Shown here one piece after another: positions 43,150-54,255 of a DNA stretch of 64,000 nt (the first letter of the stretch is position 1; each line of letters starts with the position of its first letter). Both the position numbers and the translations under genes were made by a program. The notes beneath the pieces are model-generated. The model was given only the letters and a program-made list of their open reading frames with translations, had not been told where the DNA came from and did no database searches. The stretch is taken from the NCBI GenBank assembly GCA_009829735.1, contig CM020618.1, positions 17,841,346-17,905,345 of the forward strand. Reading direction: 5' to 3'. The DNA is from Pyropia yezoensis (taxonomy: Eukaryota > Rhodophyta > Bangiophyceae > Bangiales > Bangiaceae).

Positions 43150-43877
43150 TGGGTGGGCATTCCCAGCGGGGGGGGTGGCAGTAAGACAGGGAAGGGAGGG
43201 GGTGGGTCGGTGGGCCCTGTCTGGGCGTAGCGACTGCGTCGCATTGTTGACGAGCCCCGCCTGGCGGGTCCGCCCTGCAGCGGTGCGGCAGGCGACAGCT
43301 AGGGCGCGCGGCGCCGCGCGGTCGTCCGTGGTGTTGGGTGACGGCGGGGAGGAAACAGGGAGGTGGGGGGGGGGGGGGGGGGGGCTGTGCGTCGCCGCCT
43401 TAACACGCGTCGGGGAAACAAGCTGGCAAGACGCGCGGCGGGGAAACGAATGGGCAAGACGCGCTGCCGGGACTGGTCGAGTGGCTGGGCGCGGCCGGGC
43501 AGACTGCAAGAAAAGGACAGGGATGGAGGGGGGAGAGGACTGCGGCCGGATCAGGTAAGAAGGGAAAGAAGAGGGAGGACGCTCCTCCACTGGACTGCGA
43601 ACAAGAAGGCGACATTCAATCGGGCGGCGGGCGCGGTCGCGCTTTGAAAAGCGGGCGAGGCAGAGTGAGTGCCGTGGACGGATTTTGGGTTTGACTGGCT
43701 GCGCGGGATTTTCAGAGCCACGAAACCGCAACGCTCACGCGACGCTCTCCTCTCCCCCCTGATCATTGACGTGGAGCCCGTCTCTTTTGGGGGCCCCCTC
43801 TTCCTCTCCGCCTCTCTTGCTCCTACCCAACCACTCCCCCCCCCTCTACCCCGTTTGTCAAGCGGCGCCCCAGCGCG
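43150..43877. other. Intergenic between MMAB and the anchor-A-like gene
   Basis: 728 bp with no recognised gene. It includes a G-run at about 43365-43383. The segment 43540-43760 is less GC-rich and may hold the downstream promoter. Confidence 0.4.
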
Positions 43878-45029
43878 ATGGGCCGTCGCGGGCGCCCCCC
43901 CTCTGCGTGGCGCCCTTCCCTCCCGCCTCGACGCCCCCCATCCGCACCCCCGGTTCTTCTCCGCCTGCCGTCGGTGCTCTTTGCGTTGGCGGGGGTGGCG
44001 GTTGTGGTGCTGGCGGTGACGGCGGTGGTCGTCGCAGAGGCCACCACGCTTTTTGGCGGCTATGGCGCCATCATGAGCGGCAACCTGGACGTCACCGACG
44101 CGATCCTCGAGGGACCGTCCCTGGTCATGGGCAAGGCCACCCTCGACCGCTTCACCGCAGGCGGCGCTGCAGGGAACGGCACCGCCCCGCCACCCCCCGC
44201 GGGGTGGACCGGCAGCGGCGGCGGCGGCGGCCGCCCGTGTGAGGCCCCCCTCCACGCCCTCGCCGTCGTTGGGCGCACCACCGCCAAGCGGGGCGCCATT
44301 GTCGGCCGCGCGGTGCTGGGCGCCAAGAGCGCCGTCGCCCCGTCGGTCCACCTGGCGTGCGCGGCCGACGCGGCGGCGGCGGCGCGCGCGGCCGTTGCGC
44401 CCGCGGCGGCCACGTCGAGGGCGGGGGTGGTGGGGTGGGAGGTTTTTGGCGCCACGGGCGGGGTGGACATCTCGCCGCTGCGGATTGCGGCGGCGGCCGC
44501 AACGACCGCCCTGTGCGCCCTCCCCGCGACGGGCACCGTGTCGCGGGTGGGGAGGACGCTCCACCTCTACCCGCGGGGCCCCGCCGCGCACGGCGGCATG
44601 GCCGGCACGTCGGGGGTGGCGGGCATTGGCGCCGCAGGCGTGCCCGGCGGGAATGGCAGCTGCGTGGACGTGTTTGCCATTGACGCCCCCCGCGATGCGG
44701 ATAATGAGGTGCGGTACTATGGGGTGGGGCGGCCGTTGCTGCTCTACCGCCTGCGCCGGACGGGGGTGCGGTGGGCGGCGATGGATATGGGGCACCTCGA
44801 CGCCGCCCGCACCCTCCACGTGGTGTGTGCGGGGGGGGGGGCGCGGGTGGACGTGACAGGGTCGGTGCTGCGGGGGGGGCTCCTCGCGCCAGCCGTCCAC
44901 CTGGCCATGGTCAACAGCGAGTGGGCGGGGCGGATGGTGGTGGAACACCTGCGAGGGAGTGGCGTGCGACTTCGGTATGGAGAGTGGGAGGGAGTGGCTG
45001 CCGCGGAGGTTGGCAGCAACCTCTGCTAA
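43878..45029 (+). CDS. Membrane-anchored choice-of-anchor-A-like surface protein
   Basis: The 383-residue frame starts at ATG 43878. Arg/Pro-rich residues 1-27 precede a strong membrane segment (VLFALAGVAVVVLAVTAVVV, about residues 33-52), giving a type II or signal-anchor topology. Directly after it, GAIMSGNLDVTDAILEGPS and VMGKATLDRFTAGG resemble the start of choice-of-anchor A domains (beta-solenoid-like, found in cell-surface proteins). The end, VDVTGSVLRGGLLAPAVHLA and GRMVVEHLRGSGVRL, resembles the 'G-x-LLAP' closing motif of that family. The function would be extracellular or cell-wall associated. The assignment rests on motif resemblance only. No GPI or other sorting signal is evident. 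Confidence 0.55.
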   Translation: MGRRGRPPSAWRPSLPPRRPPSAPPVLLRLPSVLFALAGVAVVVLAVTAVVVAEATTLFGGYGAIMSGNLDVTDAILEGPSLVMGKATLDRFTAGGAAGNGTAPPPPAGWTGSGGGGGRPCEAPLHALAVVGRTTAKRGAIVGRAVLGAKSAVAPSVHLACAADAAAAARAAVAPAAATSRAGVVGWEVFGATGGVDISPLRIAAAAATTALCALPATGTVSRVGRTLHLYPRGPAAHGGMAGTSGVAGIGAAGVPGGNGSCVDVFAIDAPRDADNEVRYYGVGRPLLLYRLRRTGVRWAAMDMGHLDAARTLHVVCAGGGARVDVTGSVLRGGLLAPAVHLAMVNSEWAGRMVVEHLRGSGVRLRYGEWEGVAAAEVGSNLC

Positions 45030-46954
45030 CGTCGGGGAGGGGGGAGCGGGGGGGGGGGAGAACAGGGCCAACGACGCTGGGCGTCACTCCTTTGTCTTTC
45101 TTCTTGGCTCCACCGCCCCTTCTGCCAAGGATTCCGACGCTGACCGCACTGCTCGTGGCCCCCAGGGTACTGTAGCAGCCGGGTCAGGCCGAGTCGCCCA
45201 CGCTGAGTTGGTACCCTCCCACGGCGCTTGTGGACAGCAAGCTGGGTTGGCGGCTGCGCCAGAGACCCAAGCTGCTGAGGCGGCCCCCAACCGCCGCAGC
45301 CGACTCGGCCTGGCGGGTAACGCGCGCAGTGTCCGCACGTTTAGACATTCCGGGTCGTCTCCACCCCCCCGCCCCCCCGGCGGTGAACGCACGGCTGCTT
45401 CGCCTCTCCACCGTAGCAAGGCTGAAGTTGGAGGTGTCAACCCCTCCTCCCCCCCCCCCGGCCACCACAGCACCCGCCCAGCGCTGTTTCTCTTTCTGTG
45501 GCTGCGACGCGTCTCTGCGCCGGCGCCGCCTCCTGCGCCAAGGATCCTGGGCTTGGGGTGAGGAGGGGAAATAGAGAGCGTGTGTGACCGACGTCCTCAC
45601 GATGGCCCGGGGGGGGGGGGGGGGGGCAACAATTCATCGACTCAATGCGTGCATCATGCACGCATTGAGTCGATGAATTGTTGCCCCCATGATGTTGCCC
45701 TCCCCCACCCTCTGCGATCAGGTGGGTCGGTCCCTCCCCGCGACCTCGGCGCGGGCCCGCGGTGAGCGCCGGCGTGGCTCACACGTGGCCTCCCACGGGC
45801 CCCGCCCCGCTCGATCACCGGCTCTCCCCTGTACGGGCGTGGGGCGCCCGCGGGGGAGCTCCCCCGCTGTGGTCCCCCGCTGCGAGTCGCAGCGAGGGGC
45901 TGCGATCCCCCACCGGCTCTCCCCCCCCGTCGCAGCCTGCAGGCTGGCGGTGACAGCGCCGCCGTCGGCCACGGTGGCCTGCGACGCCTCGGGGTCAGAT
46001 CCGCAACGGACCCTGTCAATTGGCACGTCTCTGTGGGGGGGCAGGGGAGGGGTCACCACGATGGCGGCCGGGGGAGCACGCCGCTGGGGGCACGCATCAC
46101 GCCGGCGGTCCAAAGCGGGGGCAGAGGGTGGCCGCCCTGTCGGTGGAAGGAGCGCGTCCCGCCCTCACCTGTCCCGCTCTCACCCCCGCCGAAAACGCGT
46201 GACACGCCGCCTCCCACACCCGCTCCCCCCGCCCCCCCAGTGCACCCGCGGAAGCGAGAGGAGTCTGAAGGGCGTGCGGGTGGGTGCGCCGCCCGCCTCT
46301 GGTGTGGGTGTGGGGGTGAAAGCCCCCCCCCATTCTTTGCCCCCACGTGGGGCGTGATGACACGGCCTCGCTGGCGCCGCTGCCGCGCCCACCACCACCT
46401 CCTTGGGGGGCTGGTGGTGGGCGCGGCAGCCCCCCCCCCATCTTATGGCGGGGCCACCACCCCGCGCCTGCGCAGCGCAGGGGTTTGTGAAAAGGTGGAG
46501 CCGTGACCCTGCCCCATTTGTGCGAGTGCAGATGAGGGGCACCGCGGCTGCACATTGCGCTGGGGGGTGTGCACGCAGGGACCGCCGGGCAGGTGCATTG
46601 CGCTGGGGGGGTGCACGCGGGGACCACCGGGCGGGTGTGGGCAGTCAAAGTGTGGCGCCGTCATCCGTGGCTGACACGGGGTACCGGGTCGTCCTCACCC
46701 TCCACCCCCCACTCTCACTCCTCTTACGGAAACGCAAAGCAGGCTGCCACCGACAGCGGACTGCAGGCCATCCTCCTCTCCCCGTCCTCTACCCCTCACC
46801 CTCCCGCCCGGCGTTCGAGCTGCACACGGTCCGACCCCCTCGAGCCTTCTCTTGTTTTCGTGAGGCGGCTTCCGCTCCCCCTGTTGCCGCACTCTACCCT
46901 GCTCCCCCCTGGCCCGGTGTCCCCGGCGCCTGTGGCGGCGCCTGTAAAGAGCGG
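45030..46954. other. Long intergenic region with palindromes, no gene seen
   Basis: 1.9 kb upstream of the ABC transporter. It contains the 67-bp palindrome (45622-45688), a 19-bp inverted repeat (46379-46397 with 46412-46430) and a 43-bp tandem pair (CATTGCGCTGGGG at 46553 and 46596). Open frames are low-complexity. Confidence 0.5.
45622..45688. repeat. 67-bp perfect palindrome (33-bp arms, 1-base centre)
   Basis: The left arm 45622-45654 and right arm 45656-45688 are exact reverse complements around a single C at 45655. The arms contain CAACAATTCATCGACTCAAT, an AT-richer segment unlike the GC-rich surroundings, and the palindrome directly abuts a poly-G run (about 45609-45626). Confidence 0.95.
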
Positions 46955-49867
46955 ATGGAGCCCCGGGAGGAGGACGCGCGGGCGCCCACCGCTGGCGGGG
47001 AGCCCCCCCCGGCCACGGGGGGTGGGGTGTCGTCTGCCGCCGAGAGTGCCGGCGGTGAGACGTCACCGGCTGCACCGGCGGCGGCTGTGCCCACCGCATC
47101 GGCGGCGACAGCCCCTTCCCCGCTGCACCGGCTGGGTCTGCGTCGGCGCCATTGGGGCGGCGGCCCCTCCTCGCCGCCATCGAGTGGGAGCGGCGGCACC
47201 CCCGCGGGGGGGGGGGGGAAGCCTGCCGGCGGCCGTTCCTGCTCTGGCGGGCGCCCTCTCCCCCCTGCCACTGGCGACGAGGGCGCCCCCCTCGCCAAGA
47301 CATCGGCAGTAGCAAGCAAGGCGGGTGACCCGAAAAGCAAAGCGAACAAGGAGGAGGACGAGGACGAGGACCTGGAGCCGCAGGTGTCGGCGATTGACGC
47401 CCTCCGCACCGCCTGGCCGTGGCTGCTCCCGCGGCACGCGCGGCACCGGTGGTACCTCGCCGCGGCGATCGCAGCGCAGGTGGCGCAGGATGGGTGCCTG
47501 TTTGTCCGCCCGCTGCTGCTGCGCTCTGCCATGGCGGGGCTGACTTCTGCGACCGCCGCGGCGGGCGCCGCGGGGGGGGGGCGCGCCGACACGGCGGCGG
47601 CCAAGGTGGCTGCGGCGGCCGCCTCTACCATCCCGCCCATAGGGCGGGTGGCTGGGGCGGTGGGCGCCCCACTGCGGCACCGTCTCACCCGCACTATATT
47701 TGCCTCGTCGGCGGCGCTGGCCGCGCCGGCGCTGGATGCCCTCTCCCGCACCCTCCTCCCGTCGTCACAGTCCCAGCGCCCGCTGGTGGCGATAGTGGGG
47801 TATATTGTCACGGGCTACGCGTCTGGGCTGCTGACGTCTGCGCGGCACTCGTGGTGGGGGCGCGCCCAGCACGCAATGGTCCGCGACCTGCAGCTCAACA
47901 CGTTTGCACACCTCCACGGACTGTCCCTTGGGTGGCACCTCAACCGCAACACGAGCCAGGTGATGCGCGTCTTTTTTTCCGGCGTCCGCTCCGTAACAGA
48001 GCTCCTGCAGCTGTGCAGCTTGCAGTTCCTGCCCATCATCACTTCCTTTGCAATGAACGTGGCGGTGCTGTGGCGGCTCGGCTCTTGGCATCTGTCCGCG
48101 CTGGCGGTGGTATCCATGGCCATTTACTCGGCGCTGATGTACCTGAGCACCCGCTGGTCGCTCAGGCACATGAGCGAGAGCTTCAAAGAGGAGCTTCGAG
48201 AAGCAGGGCGGGCGATGGATTCGCTCCACAACTTTGAGGCGGTCAAGACTTTTGCGACGGAGCCTGTAGAAGTGCGGCGGTACGGCAAGATCTTGACCAC
48301 CAGGCACCGTCGGAACAGGTCCACCTTCCAGTCCATACTCCTGCGCCACGGAAAGTCGGCGGTTGAGTCGATCTTCATGGCCACCGGACTGGTCATTGCC
48401 GGCCGCCGCGTGATGGAAGGAACCCTGTCGGTGGCGGACTTTGTCGCCTGTCAGAGCTACCTGCACCACATCTTTGCGCCCGTCGCGTACGCGGCGTACG
48501 CGGTGCGCAGCTGGCATTCCGCCCTCCTCTCGTTGCGTAAGCTGGTTGACGTCCACAACCAGCAGCCGTCTGTTATGGACGAGCCGGAGGCTCCCCCGCT
48601 GGTCCTGTACCCGACGCCCACGTCCCGGGGGGGGCGGGTGGTCTTTGAGAATGTGAGCTTTGCGTATGGAGCCGACTCGGCGGGGGCCCTCCACGACCTC
48701 TCCTTCACTGTCCCCGCGGGCGGTACGACCGCGATCGTGGGCCCCACTGGCGCGGGCAAGTCTACCATCATGCGCCTCCTCCTGCGCCTTTTTGACGTCT
48801 CTGCCGGCCGGATTACCGTTGACGGCCAAGACGTGTCAACTGTGACGCAATCGTCGCTGCGAAAGGCCATTGGGGTGGTCCCCCAGGACTGCCACCTCCT
48901 CCGCACCTCGGTGCGAGACAACATCGCGTATGGGAGGGACGGCGGGGATGACGTGTCGGACGAGGACGTCATGGCGGCCGCGGAAGTGGCGCAGCTCACC
49001 GACTGGATTCGGCGGCTGCCGAAGGGCCTTGACTCGGTATGTGGTGAGCGGGGCGTGCGGCTGTCAGGGGGGGAACGCCAGCGGGTGGGCATTGCGCGGG
49101 CGGTGGTGCGGCATGCGGCGGTGATGCTGCTCGATGAATCGTCCTCGTCGCTTGATAGCGAAACAGAGCGCGCCATGCAGGTGGCCCTTCGGAGGGTCAG
49201 CGAGGGCGCCACCACCATCCTGGTGGCCCACCGGCTGTCCACGGTCATTCGCGCTAATGAGATCCTCGTCCTCGAGGGCGGGCGCATCATTGAGCGGGGC
49301 TCCCACGCGGAGCTCCTTGCGCGGGAGCGCGGCCGGTACCGCCGCATGTGGGATCTACAGCAAGGGGGGGGGCTGGATGACGGAGACGCAGACGACGCTG
49401 GCTGGGCGAAGAGTGCTGACGAACCGCCGGCAGCGGCCGGCGCGGCTGCCACCAGCTCGGAACCGGGCGCCGCGGCTGAGGAGGGGTGCACAGCGGACGA
49501 GCATGCTGGAGCTCCCAACGAGAACGCGGTGGCTCGCCGGACGGCGGCGGCTGGCGGTGAGGTGTCGGCGCAGACTGCCGACGCACCTGCCCAGGCGTCT
49601 GATACTGAGGGGACGACGGAAGCTGTGAGGGAGGCCAACGGTGTCGGGGCCACCGATACTGGCGACGCGACGGATGCGGCAGGGGACGGTGACGCAGCGC
49701 ACCTGTCCAACGGCGTTGCCGCTGGCTGCGAACCGGCCGCACGCGACCTGCCGCAGCCGCAGGCCGCGGCGGCCGCCGCGGCTGGGGCCCAGCCTGATGG
49801 CGTGGCGGTTGGCGGCCATGTGGGCGCGGCAGACGCCGCCCACGAAACTACCAGTGGGGGCTTCTAG
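46955..49867 (+). CDS. ABC half transporter, ABCB6/HMT1-like
   Basis: A 970-residue protein from ATG 46955 (MEPREEDARAPTAGGE). Residues 1-140 are a low-complexity Pro/Gly/Ala region with an acidic KEEDEDEDLEPQ patch. The transmembrane domain spans about 155-540 with recognisable helices such as WYLAAAIAAQVAQDG, ALAVVSMAIYSALMYL and IFMATGLVIAGRRVM; SLGWHLNRNTSQVMRV is the typical ABCB coupling region. The nucleotide-binding domain has Walker A GPTGAGKST (596-604), the Q-loop in GVVPQDCHLLR, signature LSGGERQ (703-709), Walker B VMLLDESSSSLD with the catalytic Glu kept, and the H-switch in VAHRLST. VTQSSLRKAIGVVPQD favours the ABCB6/HMT1 branch (heavy-metal-thiol or porphyrin export) over ABCB7. 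The C-terminal 150 residues are a low-complexity Ala/Thr/Asp tail. Half transporters work as dimers; the membrane is not predictable here. Confidence 0.92.
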   Translation: MEPREEDARAPTAGGEPPPATGGGVSSAAESAGGETSPAAPAAAVPTASAATAPSPLHRLGLRRRHWGGGPSSPPSSGSGGTPAGGGGKPAGGRSCSGGRPLPPATGDEGAPLAKTSAVASKAGDPKSKANKEEDEDEDLEPQVSAIDALRTAWPWLLPRHARHRWYLAAAIAAQVAQDGCLFVRPLLLRSAMAGLTSATAAAGAAGGGRADTAAAKVAAAAASTIPPIGRVAGAVGAPLRHRLTRTIFASSAALAAPALDALSRTLLPSSQSQRPLVAIVGYIVTGYASGLLTSARHSWWGRAQHAMVRDLQLNTFAHLHGLSLGWHLNRNTSQVMRVFFSGVRSVTELLQLCSLQFLPIITSFAMNVAVLWRLGSWHLSALAVVSMAIYSALMYLSTRWSLRHMSESFKEELREAGRAMDSLHNFEAVKTFATEPVEVRRYGKILTTRHRRNRSTFQSILLRHGKSAVESIFMATGLVIAGRRVMEGTLSVADFVACQSYLHHIFAPVAYAAYAVRSWHSALLSLRKLVDVHNQQPSVMDEPEAPPLVLYPTPTSRGGRVVFENVSFAYGADSAGALHDLSFTVPAGGTTAIVGPTGAGKSTIMRLLLRLFDVSAGRITVDGQDVSTVTQSSLRKAIGVVPQDCHLLRTSVRDNIAYGRDGGDDVSDEDVMAAAEVAQLTDWIRRLPKGLDSVCGERGVRLSGGERQRVGIARAVVRHAAVMLLDESSSSLDSETERAMQVALRRVSEGATTILVAHRLSTVIRANEILVLEGGRIIERGSHAELLARERGRYRRMWDLQQGGGLDDGDADDAGWAKSADEPPAAAGAAATSSEPGAAAEEGCTADEHAGAPNENAVARRTAAAGGEVSAQTADAPAQASDTEGTTEAVREANGVGATDTGDATDAAGDGDAAHLSNGVAAGCEPAARDLPQPQAAAAAAAGAQPDGVAVGGHVGAADAAHETTSGGF

Positions 49868-51260
49868 AGGTGAAAGTGGTGGTTGCGGTGGCGGCCCTGG
49901 GCCTGTGGTTGTGGTGGTGGCCCTGGGCCAGTGTGGGAGAGGGAAAGCGGAGGGGGCTCTGCAGCCCCGACACGGATGGCGGCCCGTTGTGGTCATCTTG
50001 GCGCGGCTCCCGCACATGGACAGTCTTCTTGCTTGTCATGCAGCGTGTGATGTGTTCTCTTTCTCATTTTTTTGTTGCCCATGCTCTGTAGGTATATATG
50101 GCTTGTTTGTTTCTGCCCCCCGTTGGGGCAGAGGCCCGCTCAGACAAACGGCTGGCCGCGGGCCACCCCACCGGCAGTGGCGGCGGCGGCGGTGGCAGCG
50201 GGTGCAGCGGACAGCCGCGGGGCGCAGCCACCGCCGCCATCGCGACCGACGACCCCGCCGCGTAGGGGGGCGGGAAGGGGAGGGGGTGCTGGTATGCGTG
50301 GCCGGCGAGTGCCTACGGCTCCTCCCCCGCGAGGCGGGTGGGGCGCAATGGCTGGGCGGCCCGGCAGCAGCAGTCACTACAGGCACCGTGCCGCCTCCTG
50401 CCGGCGCTGCGGTGGGCCGCCGACGGAGAGCACGCGGGTGGGCATGGCACGCGGCGGCGGGCGACGACGACCTGGGGCATAAATAGAGCGGCGGGGGAAG
50501 GGCGGGGGGGGGAGGGGGGGAAGGCAGTGGGAGGGCGTGAGTAAAGTGCACGACGGGCCCCTGCGGCCCTGCCATACGTGGTTGCCCCGCCGTCCACCCC
50601 CCCCCCCCCTCCCCTCCGATTTCCCCAGCCACAGCTCGCAGGCCGAGATGGGGGGGCTGGGAGGGCCCCGGCGGAGAAGCATGCAGGGGGGGTAGGTATA
50701 CCTAGAGCGACAGTGCCGGTGGTGGTGGGCGGCATGCAGCGCGCCGGGGAGCGGACGCGTCCCTCCGAGGAGCACGGCGGGAAGATCCCTCATGTCGAGA
50801 CCCTGCGCCTCGGGGGGGCCGCAGTCGCGGCCGCAGTCGCGGCCGCGGCGAATTGGGTGCCAACGTTGCCGCTAAAAACGGCGGCTGCGCGAGCGGGCGT
50901 CTGCTCGCGCAGCCGCCGTTCGCGCAGCCGCCGTTGGGCGGCCGGCGGCGGTGCCACCCCTTGCGCCCTGCCGCCCGCCCACTCGGCGCCTGTCGTCACC
51001 CCTAGAGACTACTTTGGCGGCTGTTTTCCAAGTGGGGGGCCCTCTGGCAACGACTCGGTCGCCCGCCTGTAGTGCACCCCGTGCCGCCCACGCTGTCGCC
51101 CCCCTCTTTCTTGCTGGTCGCCCCCCCCCCCCCCTCCCGTGTTGTTGCTCTTGACCGTGTTGACCCGAGACCCCCCCCCCCCCACCCCCCCCCCCCATCC
51201 CCACCCCCTCCTCCACGCCCCTCCCCGACTCTCCCCCCCTTGGCTCCCTCCGTTGCCGCC
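49868..51260. other. Intergenic between the ABC transporter and the MYND gene
   Basis: 1.4 kb without a recognised gene. It contains an 18-bp perfect inverted repeat (50877-50894 with 50903-50920) whose right half is partly repeated at 50921-50935, and several C-runs just before the MYND gene. The 50010-50110 stretch is relatively AT-rich and may be the ABC gene's 3' UTR. Confidence 0.45.
50877..50920. repeat. 18-bp perfect inverted repeat (hairpin)
   Basis: AACGGCGGCTGCGCGAGC is followed by an 8-base loop and its exact reverse complement. It lies 1 kb past the ABC transporter stop, so it is unlikely to be a simple terminator. Confidence 0.85.
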
Positions 51261-51703
51261 ATGCCCCCCCCCCCCCCGTGGGGCGCCGCCGCACGGGCGT
51301 GGCGCCCACGGGCCTGCGCTCCCCCACCCGCGACGCCGACTGTGCGGCGTGCGGGGGGCGGTTCCCCAAGCTGTCCATGTGCGCTGCCTGTGGCGCCGCG
51401 GCCTACTGCTCCAAGGCGTGCCAGCGGGCGGCGTGGCGGAGCCACAAGGGGCGCTGCGCCGCGCTGGTGGCGGCGTCTGCGGCGGCGGCCATGGACGGGC
51501 TGCGGGAGGTGCAGTTCAACCGCCAGTTTGGGGGGCTCTACTCGCTGGTGCAGGCGCGCTGCCACGCCGCCCGGGGGGAGGGCGCGCTCGTCGTGCGCCT
51601 CAGCCACCCGGCAGAGGCGTACGCGGCGGCGCCTGGGGAGGGGGTGGCCGCTGTGGCGGCGGGGCGGGGGGGGGGCGCCCCCTCCGCCGCCCGTCGCGGT
51701 CGA

Positions 51704-51740
<37 letters not shown>

Positions 51741-52396
51741 GCTGCGGCGGCGGTGGCCCCCGCACGGTGTCGCTTGAAGAGTACGTGACGGGGGAGGCGG
51801 GGCTCGCCGCGTTGAGCGGCCGCATCAATGGCGCCAAGGGGCTCCCCCGGGATGTGGACCTGCTGGCCTCTACGATGGAGGCGGCGCGGCGGATCCCCAG
51901 GAGCGCGTCGGGCTCGTGGGACGGCGCCATGTTTGTCATGGTGATCGTCAGCCCCGCGGCGGCCGGCGGGCCGGCCACTGGGACGGCGGCGACGGCGGCG
52001 GCGGCAGCGTCAGCGGCGGCGCCCGCCGCACCGGTGATGCCGCCGCGGGGGAGCCTCTTCTTTAGCGTCTCCTTGATGATGAACTGGCTCCACCCGACGC
52101 ACCCCGCGCACAGCTACTTTGAGCGGGACCTCGCCGCGTCCGAGGTGGACCTGCTGGGGGCGTCGCTCGACTGGGACACCCAGGCGATCCGCATCCAGGG
52201 CCAGACGCTGCCGACGGGGATGAACATTGTGGGGCCCCGCTTTTACGACTCGTGCCGCCAGAAGTGGCTCGCGCTGGACACGACGCGGGACCAGGGGCCG
52301 TGGCCGGGCGGTGGGCTGGTACCCCCGTTTGCCAAGTCGGTGGACATTCAGCGCTACGCGCTGACGGGCGGTGGAGTGGGAGGTGTGCAGCAATGA
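51261..52396 (+). CDS. MYND zinc-finger protein
   Basis: The MYND finger is near the N-terminus: CAACGGRFPKLSMCAACG, YCSKACQRAAWRSHKGRC, giving C-x2-C, C-x2-C, YC-x3-C and H-x3-C ligands. MYND fingers bind proline-rich partners. The remaining 290 residues match no family I recognise; they include a Gly-rich linker and a conserved-looking end (NWLHPTHPAHSYFERDLAAS, MNIVGPRFYDSCRQKWLALD). No SET domain is visible. ATG 51261 is followed by 14 C (51264-51277). The MYND frame begins at the GTG right after that run, so 12 or 15 C would put the ATG in frame. The C-run is therefore the probable cause of the missing start. The function is likely transcriptional or protein-scaffold, unproven. Confidence 0.75.
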
Positions 52397-54255
52397 GGAT
52401 GGATGTGCGGCGGGGGTGGGAGGGGGGAGGGGGGGGGGAGGAGAGCTGAAGGGATGTGAGTCGCCGACCGGGCGGCCGCCGCGACAGCGGGTGCTTCCGG
52501 TGTCTCCGCGGGGCGGCCGCCGCGACAGCGGGTGCTCCCGTCGTTTCTGCGGCTTCCCTGGGGGGAGGGGGTAGGGTGCGTGGGGGAGAGGCGGTGCTCA
52601 CTGTCGCAGCCACAGGCCATCCCAACAATTGCCTGCCTACCCATGGGTTCGTGGCCATGGTCATGGCGGCCACCAGCCCCCCCCTCATCGTTTGTCTCCT
52701 TCCTATGTCCCTCTTAAAATCCTTGCGTGTCAAGCACGCCGGCCGTCTACGCCACGGGCGGCGGTGACGCGGCCGGCAGCACCGCTCCCGTCCACCGCCA
52801 CCGCGACGACAGCACCCTTCTCCATCCCTCCGCCATCTGCAACGTCAGGTGCGGGACGGGCACAGTTTTCCCCACCCCGTCTCTAGATGACCCCCGACGG
52901 CACCCGTCGCGGGCGCCGTTGACCGCCACCGCCGCACCGGCGAGCACGCGCCACAGCGGGGAGCAAGTGGCATGAAGTTGTTGGCGGAGGTTAGGGGAGG
53001 GCGACGCTGACCCATCCACCCACACCCCCCCCACCTGTGCTGTCTCCTGTCAATCCTTGCGCAGGTGGCGCCGCTTTGAACGTCCACGCCCCCCGCCCTA
53101 CTGTGGGTCAAGAGTGCCCCCCCTTCCCTACCCCCACCGCCCTCTAGCCCATCCTTCCGCTCCTTGTACCAGCGGCAGCTCTCAACGACAGGAGGCAAAG
53201 GATGGGGGCTGCGAAGGCCCAACGAGAACCCCGCAGGTGCGCGCACGCCGACGGCGGACGCGTGCGTCTCTTTCCCCGTCACTTGAACTGGTCGCGTCCG
53301 ATGCGGTGTCGGGAGCCCCTGCTCAGAACGGCCGGGTGAGCTGACCAGTGTGGCACGTGATGAGGTGGATGCGGCGGGCGCCTCACTGACACTCCGCGCA
53401 GTGTGCGTCGCAGCAGCAAGAGTGCCACAAGTCAATAGAAGGACATCTACCGGCGTCCCTTCCCCGAACTGATCATTGATCATGGCTCCTTAACCACATT
53501 AACCAATGGAGCAGAGGCGTTACATAGCCCAGCGCAGCCGCACCTAAACTGAACAGACACAGCGCACAAGTGGGATGGCGTGGACCTGTTGACCTCGTTC
53601 TTATCACGCTATGTCTATGCGCCAGCGCACAGTCACAGCCGCCGTGCGTGCTGGATGAGTATCCACAGGGTAGACCCTTTGCGGCTGCCCCTACGTTGCA
53701 TGAGCCCCCATTCCCAGACTGTTGCTTCCTGCCGCTTGGACGAACTGTTGACCACTTACGATCAAGCCGCTGCTGCTCCTCTGCCGACCAGTATCTCTGG
53801 ATAGGGAGTGGGCGGAACGCCCATCGAGTGCACGTGTGCGGGAGGCTGACCCCGTGGGGTGCCACGGCTCCTGTTAGCATCGCCGCGACAATGATGCGCT
53901 GGTGGGAGCCTCACCCGGACCGAGCACGGGATGGTGACCAGGTGGTCCCGAGGGCAGCTCACGGGCACCACGCTGCTGGGCGCCATGCCCCACGGTGGTG
54001 CTGGGGCAACCCCCGGGCGATTCCCGCCAAGGGGGTGGGACCAAACCTTAGCCGCCCCTGCTGGCTGGTCAGCATAAGAGGCAGGAGCACCCGTAGTGGC
54101 ACGCCCCACAATCCCTTGTCATCTGCAAAGTGCCATCTCTACCGTCTTGAGCCCACAACTGCCTCCCCGCAGGACTCCCCTCTTAAGAGCGGTTCCGCAG
54201 CGGTACTCAACCCCCTTCCAATTCTGCGGGGTACCCCGCTCCCACGTCCCCAGGC
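52397..54255. other. Intergenic, no gene recognised
   Basis: 1.9 kb. A 42-bp tandem pair (GCGGCCGCCGCGACAGCGGG) lies near 52470-52555. Minus-strand frame 52845-53483 and plus-strand frame 53570-54397 are open but match nothing; the latter begins with a signal-peptide-like stretch yet overlaps the next gene, so it is probably spurious. Confidence 0.4.

Noticed and set aside
46955..49867. ABCB7/ATM1 iron-sulfur exporter
   Set aside because: The nucleotide-binding domain phrase VTQSSLRKAIGVVPQD is closer to ABCB6/HMT1, and no clear mitochondrial presequence is seen. The branch call stays tentative.
52845..53483. Minus-strand 212-codon frame
   Set aside because: Low-complexity composition, no homologous motif and no conserved start; likely random in GC-rich DNA.
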